NCBI RefSeq assembly: GCF_014218725.1
Contig: NZ_JABBJE010000005.1
Span: 124,001-188,000, forward strand
Direction of reading: 5' to 3'
Length of the DNA stretch: 64,000 bases
Origin: Brevundimonas huaxiensis
GTDB taxonomy: Bacteria > Pseudomonadota > Alphaproteobacteria > Caulobacterales > Caulobacteraceae
The notes beneath the pieces were generated by a model. That model did no database searches and was not told where the DNA came from. It worked only from the letters and a program-made list of their open reading frames with translations. Numbering within the stretch: position 1 is the stretch's first letter; each line of letters opens with the position of its first letter. Shown piece by piece: positions 15,047-24,684 of this stretch. The translations under genes and the position numbers were made by a program.

Positions 15047-16933
15047 ATGGTCGTCATGCCCCTGGCGCGCCTCGCCAGCCTCGCCGCCGCGATCCTCGTC
15101 GCACTCCAGGCGGCCACCCAAACTTTCGCCTGGCTCTACCACTACCACCCGACACTTGGATCCGCGTTGCGCCTGGACAAGACGGGGATTTATTGGCCGT
15201 GGATGATCCTGGTCTGGCGCCAGAGGTTCGGCGCGGCCGAGGCGGACGCTTTCGCCCTGCCGCTCTCGGTCTTCATGCTTTTGATGGCCGCAGGCGCCGG
15301 GGCGATGCTCCTGTTCGACGGCGGCACGGTGAAACGCACCCGGGGTTGGGGCGGTCTCGCGGAGGCCGACCGAGCGGGCTTGAGGCATAACGCCGGATGT
15401 GTGCTGGGCCGGCTGCAGGGCCGGCTCCTGGCGACAACGGACCTCCGCCCGACACTCGTGACAGGAGGCACCCGCGCCGGAAAGGGACGCGGGCATGTCG
15501 TGCCCACTCTCCTGAGCTGGACCGACAGCGTTCTCGTGCACGACCCGAAAGGCGAACTCTGGCGGGTGACGGCAGGCTGGCGTGCCGGACACAGCCACAC
15601 GCTCTACTTCAACCCGCGAGACCCGGCATCCGCCCGCTTCAATCCGCTGGCGGAAATCCGGCCCGGTCCGCAGGAGCTGGCCCAGGTCCAAAGGTTGGTG
15701 GCCATCCTGAGCGATCCGGGCGGCGCTCGCGACGACGAGGCGATCTGGGACAAAGCGGCGTCGGAAATCCTCGAGGCCGTCATCCTCCACGTGCTCTACA
15801 CCGCGCCGGATGAAGACAAGACGCTCCTGACCGTCCGAACCATCCTGGCCGATCTCGACGCCGCCGCCGACGTCATGGTGCGGACGCTCCATCGGCTGGG
15901 CCCCGACGGCGCTCCGGAGGTCCACCCTTTCATTTCCACGGCGGTGAAAGGATACGCCGCGATGCACGACCGCTTCCGGACGTCGGTCCAGGGCACGGCG
16001 CGTAGCTATCTGAAATGGCTGGCCGGCGATGATCTTGTGCGCGCGCTTTCGGCGTCGGATTTCGCGCTCGGAGACCTGATGTGCGCCGAGACGCCGGTCT
16101 CCCTCTACGTCCAGGTCGCGCCCGCCGACGCCGTGGCCCTCCGCCCGGTCATCCGTCTTCTCTTCTATGCGGCGGCGCAGGCCCTGACGACCGATGAGCG
16201 GGCCGATGACACCGGCCGCGCGAAGCGGCGGCATCTCCTGATGCTCATGGACGAATTCCCGCTGCTCGGCCGCCTGGCCTTCTTCGAGAAATCGCTTCGC
16301 CTTATGAGCGGCTACGGGATCAAGACCATGTTCGTCGCCCAGTCGGTTAACGACATCGTCGAGACCTACGGGGCCAACAACACCATCCTCGACAACTGCC
16401 ACGTCTACACCGCCTTCAGCGCGCTCGACCCCTTGACCCAAGACAAGGTCTCGAAGCTCACCGGTACGGTGCTTGAGCGCAAGACCAGCCGCAGCGGTCC
16501 GGCCGGCCTGGGAGCTGGTCGCAACTCTGTGTCGCGATCAGAGGTGGAGCGCCCGCTTCTGGAACCCGGTGAGGTGCGCGCCTTGCCTGACGAGGTGCAG
16601 CTGACCTTCGCCGCCGGGCATCGACCCCTGCGGACAAGGAAGGTCCGGTATGACAAGGAGCGGCCCTTCCGGGCGCGCGCCGACCGGGCGCCGCCCGACC
16701 AGACGGCCGGCATCGATACCCCCGGCGCGCCAATCCACCCGTGGGGGGGACGCCGTAGTCTGGGCGAAGATCCGGAAGCCGCCCTGCCCCTGTTCAAGGA
16801 GGTGGAAGCGGCGATCCATGATCGCCGGGTCGCGGCCAAAGCGGCCGAGACCTATGAGCGGATTTCGACGGCCTTCGCGGCGGAGCAGGCGGTGCTTGAC
16901 GGTCTGCAGGGAGACGGCGATGCGCGGGCGTGA
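15047..16933 (+). CDS. virD4: Type IV coupling protein, VirD4/TraG family
   Basis: This ATPase links the relaxosome to the type IV secretion channel at the inner membrane. Two hydrophobic N-terminal segments (about residues 5-25 and 60-95) anchor it. Walker A is TGGTRAGKGRGH (about 138-149) and Walker B LLMLMDEFPLLG (about 394-405). The length of 628 residues is typical. The ATG at 15047 is chosen over an upstream reading at 14936 because it starts just before the first membrane segment; the ribosome binding site is weak, and an ATG at 15056 is also possible. It overlaps the next gene by 14 bases. Confidence 0.85.
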   Translation: MVVMPLARLASLAAAILVALQAATQTFAWLYHYHPTLGSALRLDKTGIYWPWMILVWRQRFGAAEADAFALPLSVFMLLMAAGAGAMLLFDGGTVKRTRGWGGLAEADRAGLRHNAGCVLGRLQGRLLATTDLRPTLVTGGTRAGKGRGHVVPTLLSWTDSVLVHDPKGELWRVTAGWRAGHSHTLYFNPRDPASARFNPLAEIRPGPQELAQVQRLVAILSDPGGARDDEAIWDKAASEILEAVILHVLYTAPDEDKTLLTVRTILADLDAAADVMVRTLHRLGPDGAPEVHPFISTAVKGYAAMHDRFRTSVQGTARSYLKWLAGDDLVRALSASDFALGDLMCAETPVSLYVQVAPADAVALRPVIRLLFYAAAQALTTDERADDTGRAKRRHLLMLMDEFPLLGRLAFFEKSLRLMSGYGIKTMFVAQSVNDIVETYGANNTILDNCHVYTAFSALDPLTQDKVSKLTGTVLERKTSRSGPAGLGAGRNSVSRSEVERPLLEPGEVRALPDEVQLTFAAGHRPLRTRKVRYDKERPFRARADRAPPDQTAGIDTPGAPIHPWGGRRSLGEDPEAALPLFKEVEAAIHDRRVAAKAAETYERISTAFAAEQAVLDGLQGDGDARA

Positions 16934-17357
16934 AACGGCGGCGACGCGGATCCAGGTCTATCTCACCGATCCGCGCGTGGTAGCGGCGCTCCAGCGTGAA
17001 GCGCGCGCGGCCAATATCCCGATCAGCCAAGCGGCGGGCCGGTCTCTTGCGAAGGGATTGGCCAGAAGCCTCCCGGCCGATCCGGACGACCGGTTGCTTC
17101 AACTCGACCGGGCCCTGAGAGACCACATGCGGTCCACGGCGCGGGATGTCCAGATCATCCAGGAACTGGTCATTGAAGTTGCCCGCGCCTTCTTCATGCG
17201 CCTGCCGGACGCCATCACCGACCAGGATCCCGTCGCCCGGGCCGCGGTCGATCGGCGGATCGAACGGTTGCTGGACGACACCGCCGCGCGGTTGATCTCG
17301 GGCGTGAGACCGCAGCGCGAGGATATCACGGCCGGGTCTTTGGGCCGCGCCGAATGA
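16920..17357 (+). CDS. Ribbon-helix-helix-like conjugation accessory protein
   Basis: The 145-residue protein begins TRIQVYLTDPRVVAALQREARAANIPISQAAGRSL, which has the strand-helix-helix pattern of CopG-like DNA-binding proteins. A helical C-terminal half follows. Genes of this kind regularly sit between virD4 and trbB in Trb-type elements. It may be a relaxosome accessory or regulator; the exact family is not certain. The start lies inside the virD4 3' end and the stop overlaps trbB as ATGA. Confidence 0.65.
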   Translation: MRGRETAATRIQVYLTDPRVVAALQREARAANIPISQAAGRSLAKGLARSLPADPDDRLLQLDRALRDHMRSTARDVQIIQELVIEVARAFFMRLPDAITDQDPVARAAVDRRIERLLDDTAARLISGVRPQREDITAGSLGRAE

Positions 17358-18280
17358 GTGTTCACCCCATCGTCGGCGAACGGAAGCTGGAGGCGCTTCG
17401 CCACGCCCTCGGGGCCGACGTCCTCGCTGCGCTGACGGATCCCCAGGTCGTCGAGATTCTCGCCAATCCCGACGGACGCCTTGTCCTGGATCGTGTCGGT
17501 TCCGGACGCGCGGATACCGGTCGCCGGCTTGAGCCGGAGGCTCGCGAGCGCGTTGTCCGGCTGATCGCGGACTATGTCGGCGACCCCGTGACCCGGGAGA
17601 ACCCGCGTCTCGCCGGCGTGCTGCCCGTCACCGGGGAGCGGTTTCAGGGGTTTCTCCCGCCGGTCACCGCCGGGCCTGCGTTCTCGATCCGGAAGCGCCC
17701 GACCGTCATCTGGACGCTGGAGGACTACGTCCGCGACGGCGTGATGACGGAGGCCCAGGCTGAGCTCCTGCGCGGCGCCGTGCGGGAGCGCAGGAACCTC
17801 TTGATCTCCGGCGGCACCGGTTCGGGGAAGACGACGCTTGCCAATGCGCTGCTCGCGGAGCCGGCGTTCGCGAACGATCGTGTCTTCCTGATCGAAGACA
17901 CGCCCGAACTTCAATGCTCTGCGTGGGATCTCGTCGCCACGCTCACACGCCGCCACCCTGTCCCGATCGGCGTCGTCGATCTGGTTCGCGACGCCCTGCG
18001 GATGCGGCCCGATCGGATCGTGGTCGGCGAGATGCGCGAGGGGTCAGCCGCGCTGGAAACCCTCAAGGCTTGGAACACCGGCCACCCGGGCGGTCTCTCG
18101 ACGATCCACGCCAACTCGGCGCGTGAGGCCCTGTCGCGGATAGAGAATCTTCTCGCCGAGGTCGGCGTGTCAATGCCGCGTAGCGTGATCGTCGAGGCCA
18201 TCGGCGTCATCGCGCACATCGGTCGCACGCGTGATGGACGCCGTCTCGACGAGGTGATTCATCCGCAAGACCTAGGCTGA
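17354..18280 (+). CDS. trbB: Conjugal transfer ATPase TrbB (VirB11-like)
   Basis: TrbB is the hexameric secretion ATPase at the base of the mating channel. The 308-residue protein has Walker [10 protein letters not shown] (152-160), an Asp box ([11 protein letters not shown]), Walker B-type [11 protein letters not shown] and the His box THGG-like section [15 protein letters not shown]. The start overlaps the previous stop by four bases. Unlike every other junction in the operon, its 3' end is not followed by the next trb gene: a 5.8-kb insertion separates it from trbC. Confidence 0.95.
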   Translation: MSVHPIVGERKLEALRHALGADVLAALTDPQVVEILANPDGRLVLDRVGSGRADTGRRLEPEARERVVRLIADYVGDPVTRENPRLAGVLPVTGERFQGFLPPVTAGPAFSIRKRPTVIWTLEDYVRDGVMTEAQAELLRGAVRERRNLLISGGTGSGKTTLANALLAEPAFANDRVFLIEDTPELQCSAWDLVATLTRRHPVPIGVVDLVRDALRMRPDRIVVGEMREGSAALETLKAWNTGHPGGLSTIHANSAREALSRIENLLAEVGVSMPRSVIVEAIGVIAHIGRTRDGRRLDEVIHPQDLG

Positions 18281-18297
18281 CGAAGTCAGCGCTCGTC

Positions 18298-18336
18298 ACG
18301 CCCAAGTTGAAACCTAGATTAACGCCAAGACTCAAC
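18298..18336. repeat. Two near-direct repeats before the STAND gene
   Basis: ACGCCCAAGTTGAAAC (18298-18313) and ACGCCAAGACTCAAC (18322-18336) are related and spaced by eight bases just ahead of the start codon. They may be an operator or a leftover of insertion. Support is weak. Confidence 0.3.
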
Positions 18337-18338
18337 GT

Positions 18339-21300
18339 GTGCATAGTCGCGCCTTCAATGGTCTGGATCGACACGTGCCACAATCTCCCGAACTCGCCGG
18401 TGGCGCCGGTTTCAAATTCGAGGACGAGGTCAGTGGGGCCTACCTCGCCTCGCTCCTGACGCGTACGGCCGCGCCCGGGACCGGCGATCGCGTGGTCACG
18501 CGCGTGGCCCTGCAACAGCGCGACTTCGGCGAGCCCCTTGATGACCTGATCGTCGACTCGATCGGTCTCGACGGGGGCGAAGCCCGACTCAGCGTGCAGG
18601 TTAAGAGCAGCCTGACGATCAGCGCGGCGACGTCGAACTCGGATTTCCGCGAGATCGTCCGGGACGCTCTGGCCACCCTGCGCAAGACAGACTTCCGCGA
18701 AGGCGCGGATCGCTTCGGCGTGGTCACCGGATATGTCGCGACCCAGAAGGCCAAGACACTCAACCAGCTGATCGATTTCGCGAGGAACAGCGTCGAGGCG
18801 GTCCACTTCTTTGATCGGTTCAGCAGCAGGGGCCATGCGAGCCAGGAAGCGCGGATCCTGCTCACCGACCTGAGAGCGCTGGCAGACGCCTACAGTCCGG
18901 CGCCGATCTCCGATGGGGAACTCCACCGGCTTATCAGCCACTTCGCGCTGATCGAGTTCGACTTCCAGTCGTCGGCGTCTCGCGCGCGCTCGGACGGCGT
19001 CGCGCGCGCTGCACAAGCTTTGACGGATGAGGCGGCGGGTCAGGCTTCGCTCCTTTGGTCGCGGCTGTGCCATATGGGCGGCCTCGCGGCCAAGGCCGCT
19101 GGCGTGTTCGACCGACCGAGACTGCTCAGGGAGGTCAAGGCGGTCGCTCCCCTCCAGGGGTTGGGCGCCCTTAGACCCGATCTGCTGCGACTGTCCGAAC
19201 TCTCACAGGCCTGGGTCTCCGATATCGAAAAGGATGTGAGCGGCGTCACCGTGCCACGCGCCGCCTTGCGCAAAGCGCTGATTGAAAAGATGGCCGCGGG
19301 TCGACTGGTCCAGATCACCGGCCTGCCGGGCAGTGGCAAATCCGTGCTCCTGAGGATGGAGATCGAGGACGCGCTCGCGCAAGGGCCGGTTCTTTTCCTG
19401 AAACATGACCGTCTGTCCGGGACCAGCTGGACGTCCTTCGCCACCGCCAACGGCCTGACCGCGGCATCGCTCGACGACGTGATGGCTGAAGTCGGCTCCG
19501 TCGGCACCCCGACCCTGTTCATTGACGGTGTGGACCGGATCGAGAAGGAGCATCGGGGGGTCGTGCTCGACGTCGTCCGGGCCGTTGCGACGGTCGAGGG
19601 GTTGAAAGACTGGCGCATCGTGATGACGCTGCGCGACACCGGGATCGGCCCCTTGCGCAACTGGCTGGGCAGCGCTTTGTCGGCGCTCGGCGTCCAGACA
19701 CTCGAGGCGCCTGAGCTAGACGATTCCGAAGCGGCTGCGTTGGCCTCGGACATCCCCTCTCTGCAACCGGTCCTGACCTCGAAGGGGGCTGTTCGGGAAA
19801 TCGCCAGACGTCCCTTCTTCGCCAAGATCCTGCAACAGGCCAGCATGGCGGGCGGCGACGCGACCGTTCTCCATTCAGAGGTGGATCTGATCCGGAACTG
19901 GTGGCTCAATGGCGGGTACGCCGCGGACGGCAAGGACGCTCTTCTTCGCCAACGCGCGATCGTTGATCTGGGACGCAGGCGGGCCCGGGCGCTCAGCAAG
20001 CCGATCGCGATCGCCGGACTGCAGACCAGCACCGTTGAGCAAATCCCTGATCTCGTTTCCGACGGAATCCTCAAGTTCGTCGTTCCGGGCGTCTCCCTGC
20101 GCTTCGCCCATGACATCTTCTTCGAATGGGCCTTCTTCCAGACCCTCGTCGACTGCGCTGATGACTGGCCGGATGAACTGGTTGAGGCAGGCCAGCCGCC
20201 AGCGTTTGCACGGGTCGTGGAACTCTTCTCCCAATCCCTGTTCCCGTCAGAAAAGTGGGCGATCACCCTTGGAAACCTTTCGACCCAGCAGATCCGCAGT
20301 CAGTGGATCAGGGCTTGGCTCCTAGGCCCAATCGGCTCGACGGTCTTTCCGAACGAAGCGAAAGCCTACGAGGATGTGGTCTTCGTGAACGAGGGCGCGT
20401 GGCTCTACAAGGCGCTGGTCTGGTTCCAGGCCGAGAGAACCACGCCGAACCCCGTCGTCATCGGCGGCGACCTGCCCCCGGAAACCCGGATCCGGATGGC
20501 GGACTCCCTGGGTTGGCCGTCGGATGTTGAGAGCTGGGCCCGCCTGATCTGGTTCCTGGTCGAGCGGATCGACCGGGTTCCGATCCGGCTACAGCCCCAG
20601 GTCATGGCCGTCTTCACCGTCTGGCAGAACATGTTCGCCGACATGAAGAACCCTGTTTCCGACGTCCTGCTCACCGTGGTCGGTCGGTGGCTTTCCAATT
20701 TGGGCGACGGCCCTGACGACAGCATCTCGAGATGGCGCCGGCGACAGGACGGCAGCTCTCGCCGTACCGCGTATGTCACCCTCATCCTGCGTGCCGCTCG
20801 CGCCTATCCCGATCACGCCACCGCCTATCTGAGCACGCTTGTCGCGTCCGAAGACATCGATGAGCCTGAGTTCGAGGAAGTGGTCGCCTTCTCGCCGATC
20901 CTGGCCGAAACACATGGATCGCTCCTCGTTGAGGTGACCCTGAAGCATCTGAAGGAGGAGCTGCCGGCCGACCAGAAGGAGCGTGAATTTCGTGAGAACG
21001 AACGCGCCGCCCGGCGACGCCAGGCGGCGATGGCCATTCCGGAAGCGGAACGGACGGTCGATCAGCAGCGGGTGGCGGACGGTCTGGGCATGTCGTTCGG
21101 TGGCCGGTCCTTCTCGTACCACGACTGGAAACGGCTCGCCCTCGACCGCGATCTGAAGACATTCTTCCCCGCCTCTCCACTGAGGCAGCCCTATCCCGCC
21201 CTGTTTCAGCATGCGCCGGACGAGGCCATTCGCTTGGTGACCGACCTGTCCAACCACGCCATCACCGCGTGGCGACAGCTACACACCCTCGACTACGAAA

Positions 21301-23720
21301 CGCCGGGCACGCCGATCCCGATCGTGCTGGATTTCCCGTGGGGACGTCAGACCTTCTGGGGCGGTGAGCGCGAATATCTCTGGTCGCGCGGATTGCAGGG
21401 ACCCAAGGCGCTCGGCTCCGGCTATCTGGCGCTCGAAGACTGGGCCGTCGACCAGCTTTCCAAAGGCGCGGACCTCGACACGCTGATCCGGCGGATCATC
21501 GACGGCAATACCTGCGTCGCGGTCCTTGGTGTCGCCGTAGCCCTCGCGCTGCAAAGCGGGACCCTGTCCGCCGCTTCCGCCGTGCTTGTTCAGTCCCAGC
21601 GTCTCTGGGCCGCGGATCAGGCCCGATTCCACAAGGATCTCGTGGAGTCGCGCGCGGCCCTAATCGGCTTCAAGGCCGATCGCGACCGGGCGCATGTCGA
21701 GGCGATCGAACGGGCCCTGGCCCGTCCGATCCGTCGTATGGAGCTCCGCAACCTCGGCCAGCGCTTCGTCATCGGCGGGGGCCCGCTGTCAGACGCGGTG
21801 CGTGCGGTGATCGAGGCTTTCCCGACCACTCTACCCTTCTTCTACGAAGAGCACCGTACGAACAACGAAGCGGTGGCCTACCACACGGAACGAGCGGTGA
21901 AATTCGCGGAGGTTGCGGATCTCAAGACCTACGCCATCCAGCCGACAGACAATCCCGGCGAGGTGGCGGTCTTCCACACCCCGCCCTCGCTCGACAGCGA
22001 CGAGGCGGTTGTGGCGCGGGCGGCTGCGGCCAGGACCCTTCTGGAATCGAGCCTCTGGTCGTGGGCGGCCGGGGCCTTCGAAACCGGAACCTTGGGAGAG
22101 CGTTTCACGCTGACTTCAGCGGCCGTGGCCGCACGGACGATCGATGCTCCCGGCCTATTCCAAGACGTTGGAGAGCTGGACGAGCTGGTGGGCATGCGCA
22201 GAGGAGCCGTCGCCGCCGTCGCGGCCCTCCTGCTGAAGCACCGGCACGACACCGTTGAAGACGATCTCGTCTGGGCGCGCGACGTGACCTTGCGGGCCCT
22301 CCAGACCCCGGAACGCCAGGACGCGCTGTGGACCGCAGGAATGATCGTGCCTTGGCATCAGACCATTTTCGCTTGCCGGGCCATCGCTTCCGACTTGAGA
22401 GCAGGGACGGGCGATGACGCCTTGGCCGAAGCCTTGCTCGGTCTGATCGCCCATCCGTTACAGGCTGTCGCCCTGTCCGCCTTCGCAGAAGCCGTGGCGC
22501 TGATCGACGTCCGACCGCCGCTCGGCTGGGCCGCGCTCGGCCTTGCGTTCGATCTTTGCGACATCAAACCCAGACGCGGCCGTAACGGTTACAACGATCC
22601 TCTTCACACCCCCGCCGATCTCCGGGCGGCGGTGACCCGGGCGACGACCGCCTATCGAAAGGGCGAATTCGGCACGGCCTTGCCTACCCCGCCGGCGCCT
22701 TGGCTCGAGGCGGCGGGCCCGAACCGTCGTCGGCTGGAGGCCATGGCCGAGCCTGAGGACGAGTCGGAGGACGGCGTAAAATGGGTGATGAATCCCCGCT
22801 CCTGGGACCATCACCTGGCGGCGGAACTGCTTCGCCACATCCCGGTCGAAGCGATCACTCGAACGGATGGTCGCGAGGCCTTCCTGCTCTTCGTGGATCA
22901 GATGCTGGAGTGGACCATCCAGAAGATCGCGCCCTCCTGGAGCCGCGACCAACGCCGCCAACGTCCCGACACCTATGACTGGGACCCCGAGCTGGGCCGT
23001 CTGCTCAGCCGTGTAGCGGGCGTGCTGGAGATGGACGCGGTCCGGGACCGGGTTCTGACGCCAATCACCACCTTGGGCGGGTCGGACCCTTACACCCTCT
23101 TGGCGCCGTTCACCGATACCTTCGTCTGTCGCTATGTCTTCGACGCCCCCGTGCCGCCCGCCCACGTGATGGAGGTTCTCGATGTTTGTCTTGATCGGCT
23201 GCTGAAGGATTCCGTCTTCTCTCGAACCAGCTACCGCGCCGGAGAACTCCACGGGTTCGACCAACCCGCGCTGGTGAAAGCTCTGTTGTTCGTCCAGATC
23301 GATGAATTCGCTGGCGGAGCCGCCCGGTTCGTCAACCGGGATTGGCGAGATGTCGGCATGGTGCTGGGCCACGTCGCGAAATTCGTAGCGGCGGCGGGCT
23401 GGTCTCCGTTCGTGATGACCCAGTTTCTGACGCTCTGCGAACGCGCCAGGGATCACTATCCGCCAGAGCATTTCGCCGACCTGACGCTGGCCGTCCTTAG
23501 GCTCGGCGATGGCGAGGAACTGCCGGGCTGGCATGGAACCACCCTTGCCGCCAGGATTGCCGGTCTGGTGCAGATTTTCTCGGAGCGGGCGGCGCCGTTG
23601 TCTCAAGACCTAGCGCTCAAGCTGCTCCAGATTCTCGATCAGTTGGTCGATCTCGGTGATCGCCGCAGCGCCGCGCTGCAGCAAGGCGAGATCTTCCGCG
23701 AGATTCAGCTCACGTCCTGA
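18339..23720 (+). CDS. Giant STAND NTPase with PD-(D/E)XK nuclease-like N-terminus, Avs-like
   Basis: The 1793-residue protein has three parts. Residues ~20-170 (GGAGFKFEDEVSGAYLASLL, then LDDLIVDS and SVQVKSS at 85-91) look like a Mrr/DUF4297-type nuclease, with Asp and Gln-x-Lys in PD-(D/E)XK order. Residues ~300-620 are a P-loop NTPase of STAND type: Walker A GLPGSGKS (328-335), Walker B TLFIDGVDR (392-400) and the distal motif RFAHDIFFEW (588-597). The remaining ~1200 residues are helical, without catalytic motifs, and fit a sensor. This is the plan of Avs-like anti-phage proteins, where binding a phage protein triggers DNA cleavage; activity here is inferred. It splits trbB from trbC. 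The start is GTG at 18339; GTG at 18375 is an alternative. Confidence 0.7.
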   Translation: MHSRAFNGLDRHVPQSPELAGGAGFKFEDEVSGAYLASLLTRTAAPGTGDRVVTRVALQQRDFGEPLDDLIVDSIGLDGGEARLSVQVKSSLTISAATSNSDFREIVRDALATLRKTDFREGADRFGVVTGYVATQKAKTLNQLIDFARNSVEAVHFFDRFSSRGHASQEARILLTDLRALADAYSPAPISDGELHRLISHFALIEFDFQSSASRARSDGVARAAQALTDEAAGQASLLWSRLCHMGGLAAKAAGVFDRPRLLREVKAVAPLQGLGALRPDLLRLSELSQAWVSDIEKDVSGVTVPRAALRKALIEKMAAGRLVQITGLPGSGKSVLLRMEIEDALAQGPVLFLKHDRLSGTSWTSFATANGLTAASLDDVMAEVGSVGTPTLFIDGVDRIEKEHRGVVLDVVRAVATVEGLKDWRIVMTLRDTGIGPLRNWLGSALSALGVQTLEAPELDDSEAAALASDIPSLQPVLTSKGAVREIARRPFFAKILQQASMAGGDATVLHSEVDLIRNWWLNGGYAADGKDALLRQRAIVDLGRRRARALSKPIAIAGLQTSTVEQIPDLVSDGILKFVVPGVSLRFAHDIFFEWAFFQTLVDCADDWPDELVEAGQPPAFARVVELFSQSLFPSEKWAITLGNLSTQQIRSQWIRAWLLGPIGSTVFPNEAKAYEDVVFVNEGAWLYKALVWFQAERTTPNPVVIGGDLPPETRIRMADSLGWPSDVESWARLIWFLVERIDRVPIRLQPQVMAVFTVWQNMFADMKNPVSDVLLTVVGRWLSNLGDGPDDSISRWRRRQDGSSRRTAYVTLILRAARAYPDHATAYLSTLVASEDIDEPEFEEVVAFSPILAETHGSLLVEVTLKHLKEELPADQKEREFRENERAARRRQAAMAIPEAERTVDQQRVADGLGMSFGGRSFSYHDWKRLALDRDLKTFFPASPLRQPYPALFQHAPDEAIRLVTDLSNHAITAWRQLHTLDYETPGTPIPIVLDFPWGRQTFWGGEREYLWSRGLQGPKALGSGYLALEDWAVDQLSKGADLDTLIRRIIDGNTCVAVLGVAVALALQSGTLSAASAVLVQSQRLWAADQARFHKDLVESRAALIGFKADRDRAHVEAIERALARPIRRMELRNLGQRFVIGGGPLSDAVRAVIEAFPTTLPFFYEEHRTNNEAVAYHTERAVKFAEVADLKTYAIQPTDNPGEVAVFHTPPSLDSDEAVVARAAAARTLLESSLWSWAAGAFETGTLGERFTLTSAAVAARTIDAPGLFQDVGELDELVGMRRGAVAAVAALLLKHRHDTVEDDLVWARDVTLRALQTPERQDALWTAGMIVPWHQTIFACRAIASDLRAGTGDDALAEALLGLIAHPLQAVALSAFAEAVALIDVRPPLGWAALGLAFDLCDIKPRRGRNGYNDPLHTPADLRAAVTRATTAYRKGEFGTALPTPPAPWLEAAGPNRRRLEAMAEPEDESEDGVKWVMNPRSWDHHLAAELLRHIPVEAITRTDGREAFLLFVDQMLEWTIQKIAPSWSRDQRRQRPDTYDWDPELGRLLSRVAGVLEMDAVRDRVLTPITTLGGSDPYTLLAPFTDTFVCRYVFDAPVPPAHVMEVLDVCLDRLLKDSVFSRTSYRAGELHGFDQPALVKALLFVQIDEFAGGAARFVNRDWRDVGMVLGHVAKFVAAAGWSPFVMTQFLTLCERARDHYPPEHFADLTLAVLRLGDGEELPGWHGTTLAARIAGLVQIFSERAAPLSQDLALKLLQILDQLVDLGDRRSAALQQGEIFREIQLTS

Positions 23721-24077
23721 CTGAGCTGAGGGTCGCGGAAGAGGCTGATCGTCTCGGCGTCAATATTCTGCAGGCGCCGGAAACCGTGCTGACCGGCTCA
23801 CGCCCGGTCAAATCTTGCGGCGGCATCGCCCGGAAACCCAGGCGATAGTCTGGCGAAATCGGCCGAAACCCTTGCCCGGCAGGCAAACGGCGTCGTTACC
23901 GGCAAGTCGTCTGCAAGTCGAAATACATGCAACCAGTATGAAACTCGAATCGTCCAGGATCCAAACTCCATCGCTCGGATAATATATTCACAGGACGCGT
24001 TGACGGCCTGTGGATACTTTGGCTTCCTGATGACCGTCAGCGCAAACCATTGCGCATCGGCTTCAGGAACTTAAATC
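23721..24077. other. Gap between the STAND gene and trbC
   Basis: This 357-base gap has no gene. It is lower in GC than its flanks and holds an AT-rich box near its 3' end (23978-23991). It probably contains the right edge of the inserted STAND module and a promoter for trbC onward. No terminator hairpin with a T-run was seen. Confidence 0.4.
23978..23991 (+). promoter_or_regulatory. AT-rich box GATAATATATTCAC upstream of trbC
   Basis: It resembles the box at 14893-14905 ahead of virD4. TAATAT within it is close to a -10 hexamer, though no good -35 was found. It would allow the trbC-slt block to be transcribed despite the insertion. Confidence 0.35.
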
Positions 24078-24398
24078 ATGCGACGTTTACTTCAACGTGG
24101 CCTTTCGGCCGCGACGGTGACTTGCGGCCTTCTCATCGCTGGCCAGGCAATGGCGGGCGGATCCGGGATGCCTTGGGAAGGCCCGCTTCAGCAGATCGTG
24201 GAATCCATCACCGGCCCGGTCGTCCAGGCCGCCGCCGTCGTGGCGGTGGTGCTCTTCGGAGCCGGCGTGGCCATGAGCGAGAACGGCTCATCCATGCGGC
24301 GGGGGCTGGGCATCCTGTTCGGCCTGTCGATCGCCTTCGCCGCCTCGACCTTCTTCCTGCAGTTCTTCGGATTCGCCGGCGGCGCGGAGATCGCCTGA
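24078..24398 (+). CDS. trbC: Conjugal pilin TrbC (VirB2-like)
   Basis: TrbC is the pilin precursor of the mating pilus. The 106-residue protein has a signal sequence (to about residue 26, GQAMA), a first long hydrophobic segment (VVQAAAVVAVVLFGAGVAM) and a second one (LGILFGLSIAFAASTFFLQFFG), the usual two-helix pilin. Its stop overlaps the trbD start as TGATG. It is the first transfer gene after the inserted STAND gene. Confidence 0.9.
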   Translation: MRRLLQRGLSAATVTCGLLIAGQAMAGGSGMPWEGPLQQIVESITGPVVQAAAVVAVVLFGAGVAMSENGSSMRRGLGILFGLSIAFAASTFFLQFFGFAGGAEIA

Positions 24399-24676
24399 TG
24401 CCTGAAACGCTGTCCGATCACCGTCCGGCCGGCTGGGATCTGCCGGTCGCCGGCGCCCTGACCGAGCCCGTGACCCTGGCGGGCATGCCGCGGGACTACG
24501 CCATCCTGATGGGCACCGTCGCTGTGGTGCTTGGGCTGGCTTTGCGGATCTGGTGGCTGGGCCTGCTGTGGTGGGCGGTCGCCCATGCCATCGGCCTCTA
24601 TGCCGCCCGGGCCGACAAGCGGTTCTTCGACGTGCTTCGCCGCCACCTGGCCCTCCCCGGCCATCTCGATGCGTGA
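24398..24676 (+). CDS. trbD: Conjugal transfer protein TrbD (VirB3-like)
   Basis: This small inner-membrane protein of the secretion channel has 92 residues and two adjacent hydrophobic segments (YAILMGTVAVVLGLALRIWWLGLLWWAVAHAIG). It ends in a short basic region. VirB3-type proteins work with the TrbE/VirB4 ATPase, whose gene follows eight bases later. The start overlaps the trbC stop by one base. Confidence 0.9.
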   Translation: MPETLSDHRPAGWDLPVAGALTEPVTLAGMPRDYAILMGTVAVVLGLALRIWWLGLLWWAVAHAIGLYAARADKRFFDVLRRHLALPGHLDA

Positions 24677-24684
24677 GACTGATC

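Noticed and set aside
14951-16441. Leftward 496-codon frame opposite virD4
   Set aside because: The plus strand has clear VirD4 motifs; the antisense product has no motif and typical shadow composition.
22458-23606. Leftward 382-codon frame opposite the STAND gene
   Set aside because: No ribosome binding site or family signature; explained by GC bias on the opposite strand.
18285-24043. GTCAGCGC present on both sides of the STAND insertion (18285 and 24036) as a target duplication
   Set aside because: Eight bases is too short to be convincing in this composition and the copies are not at clear borders.
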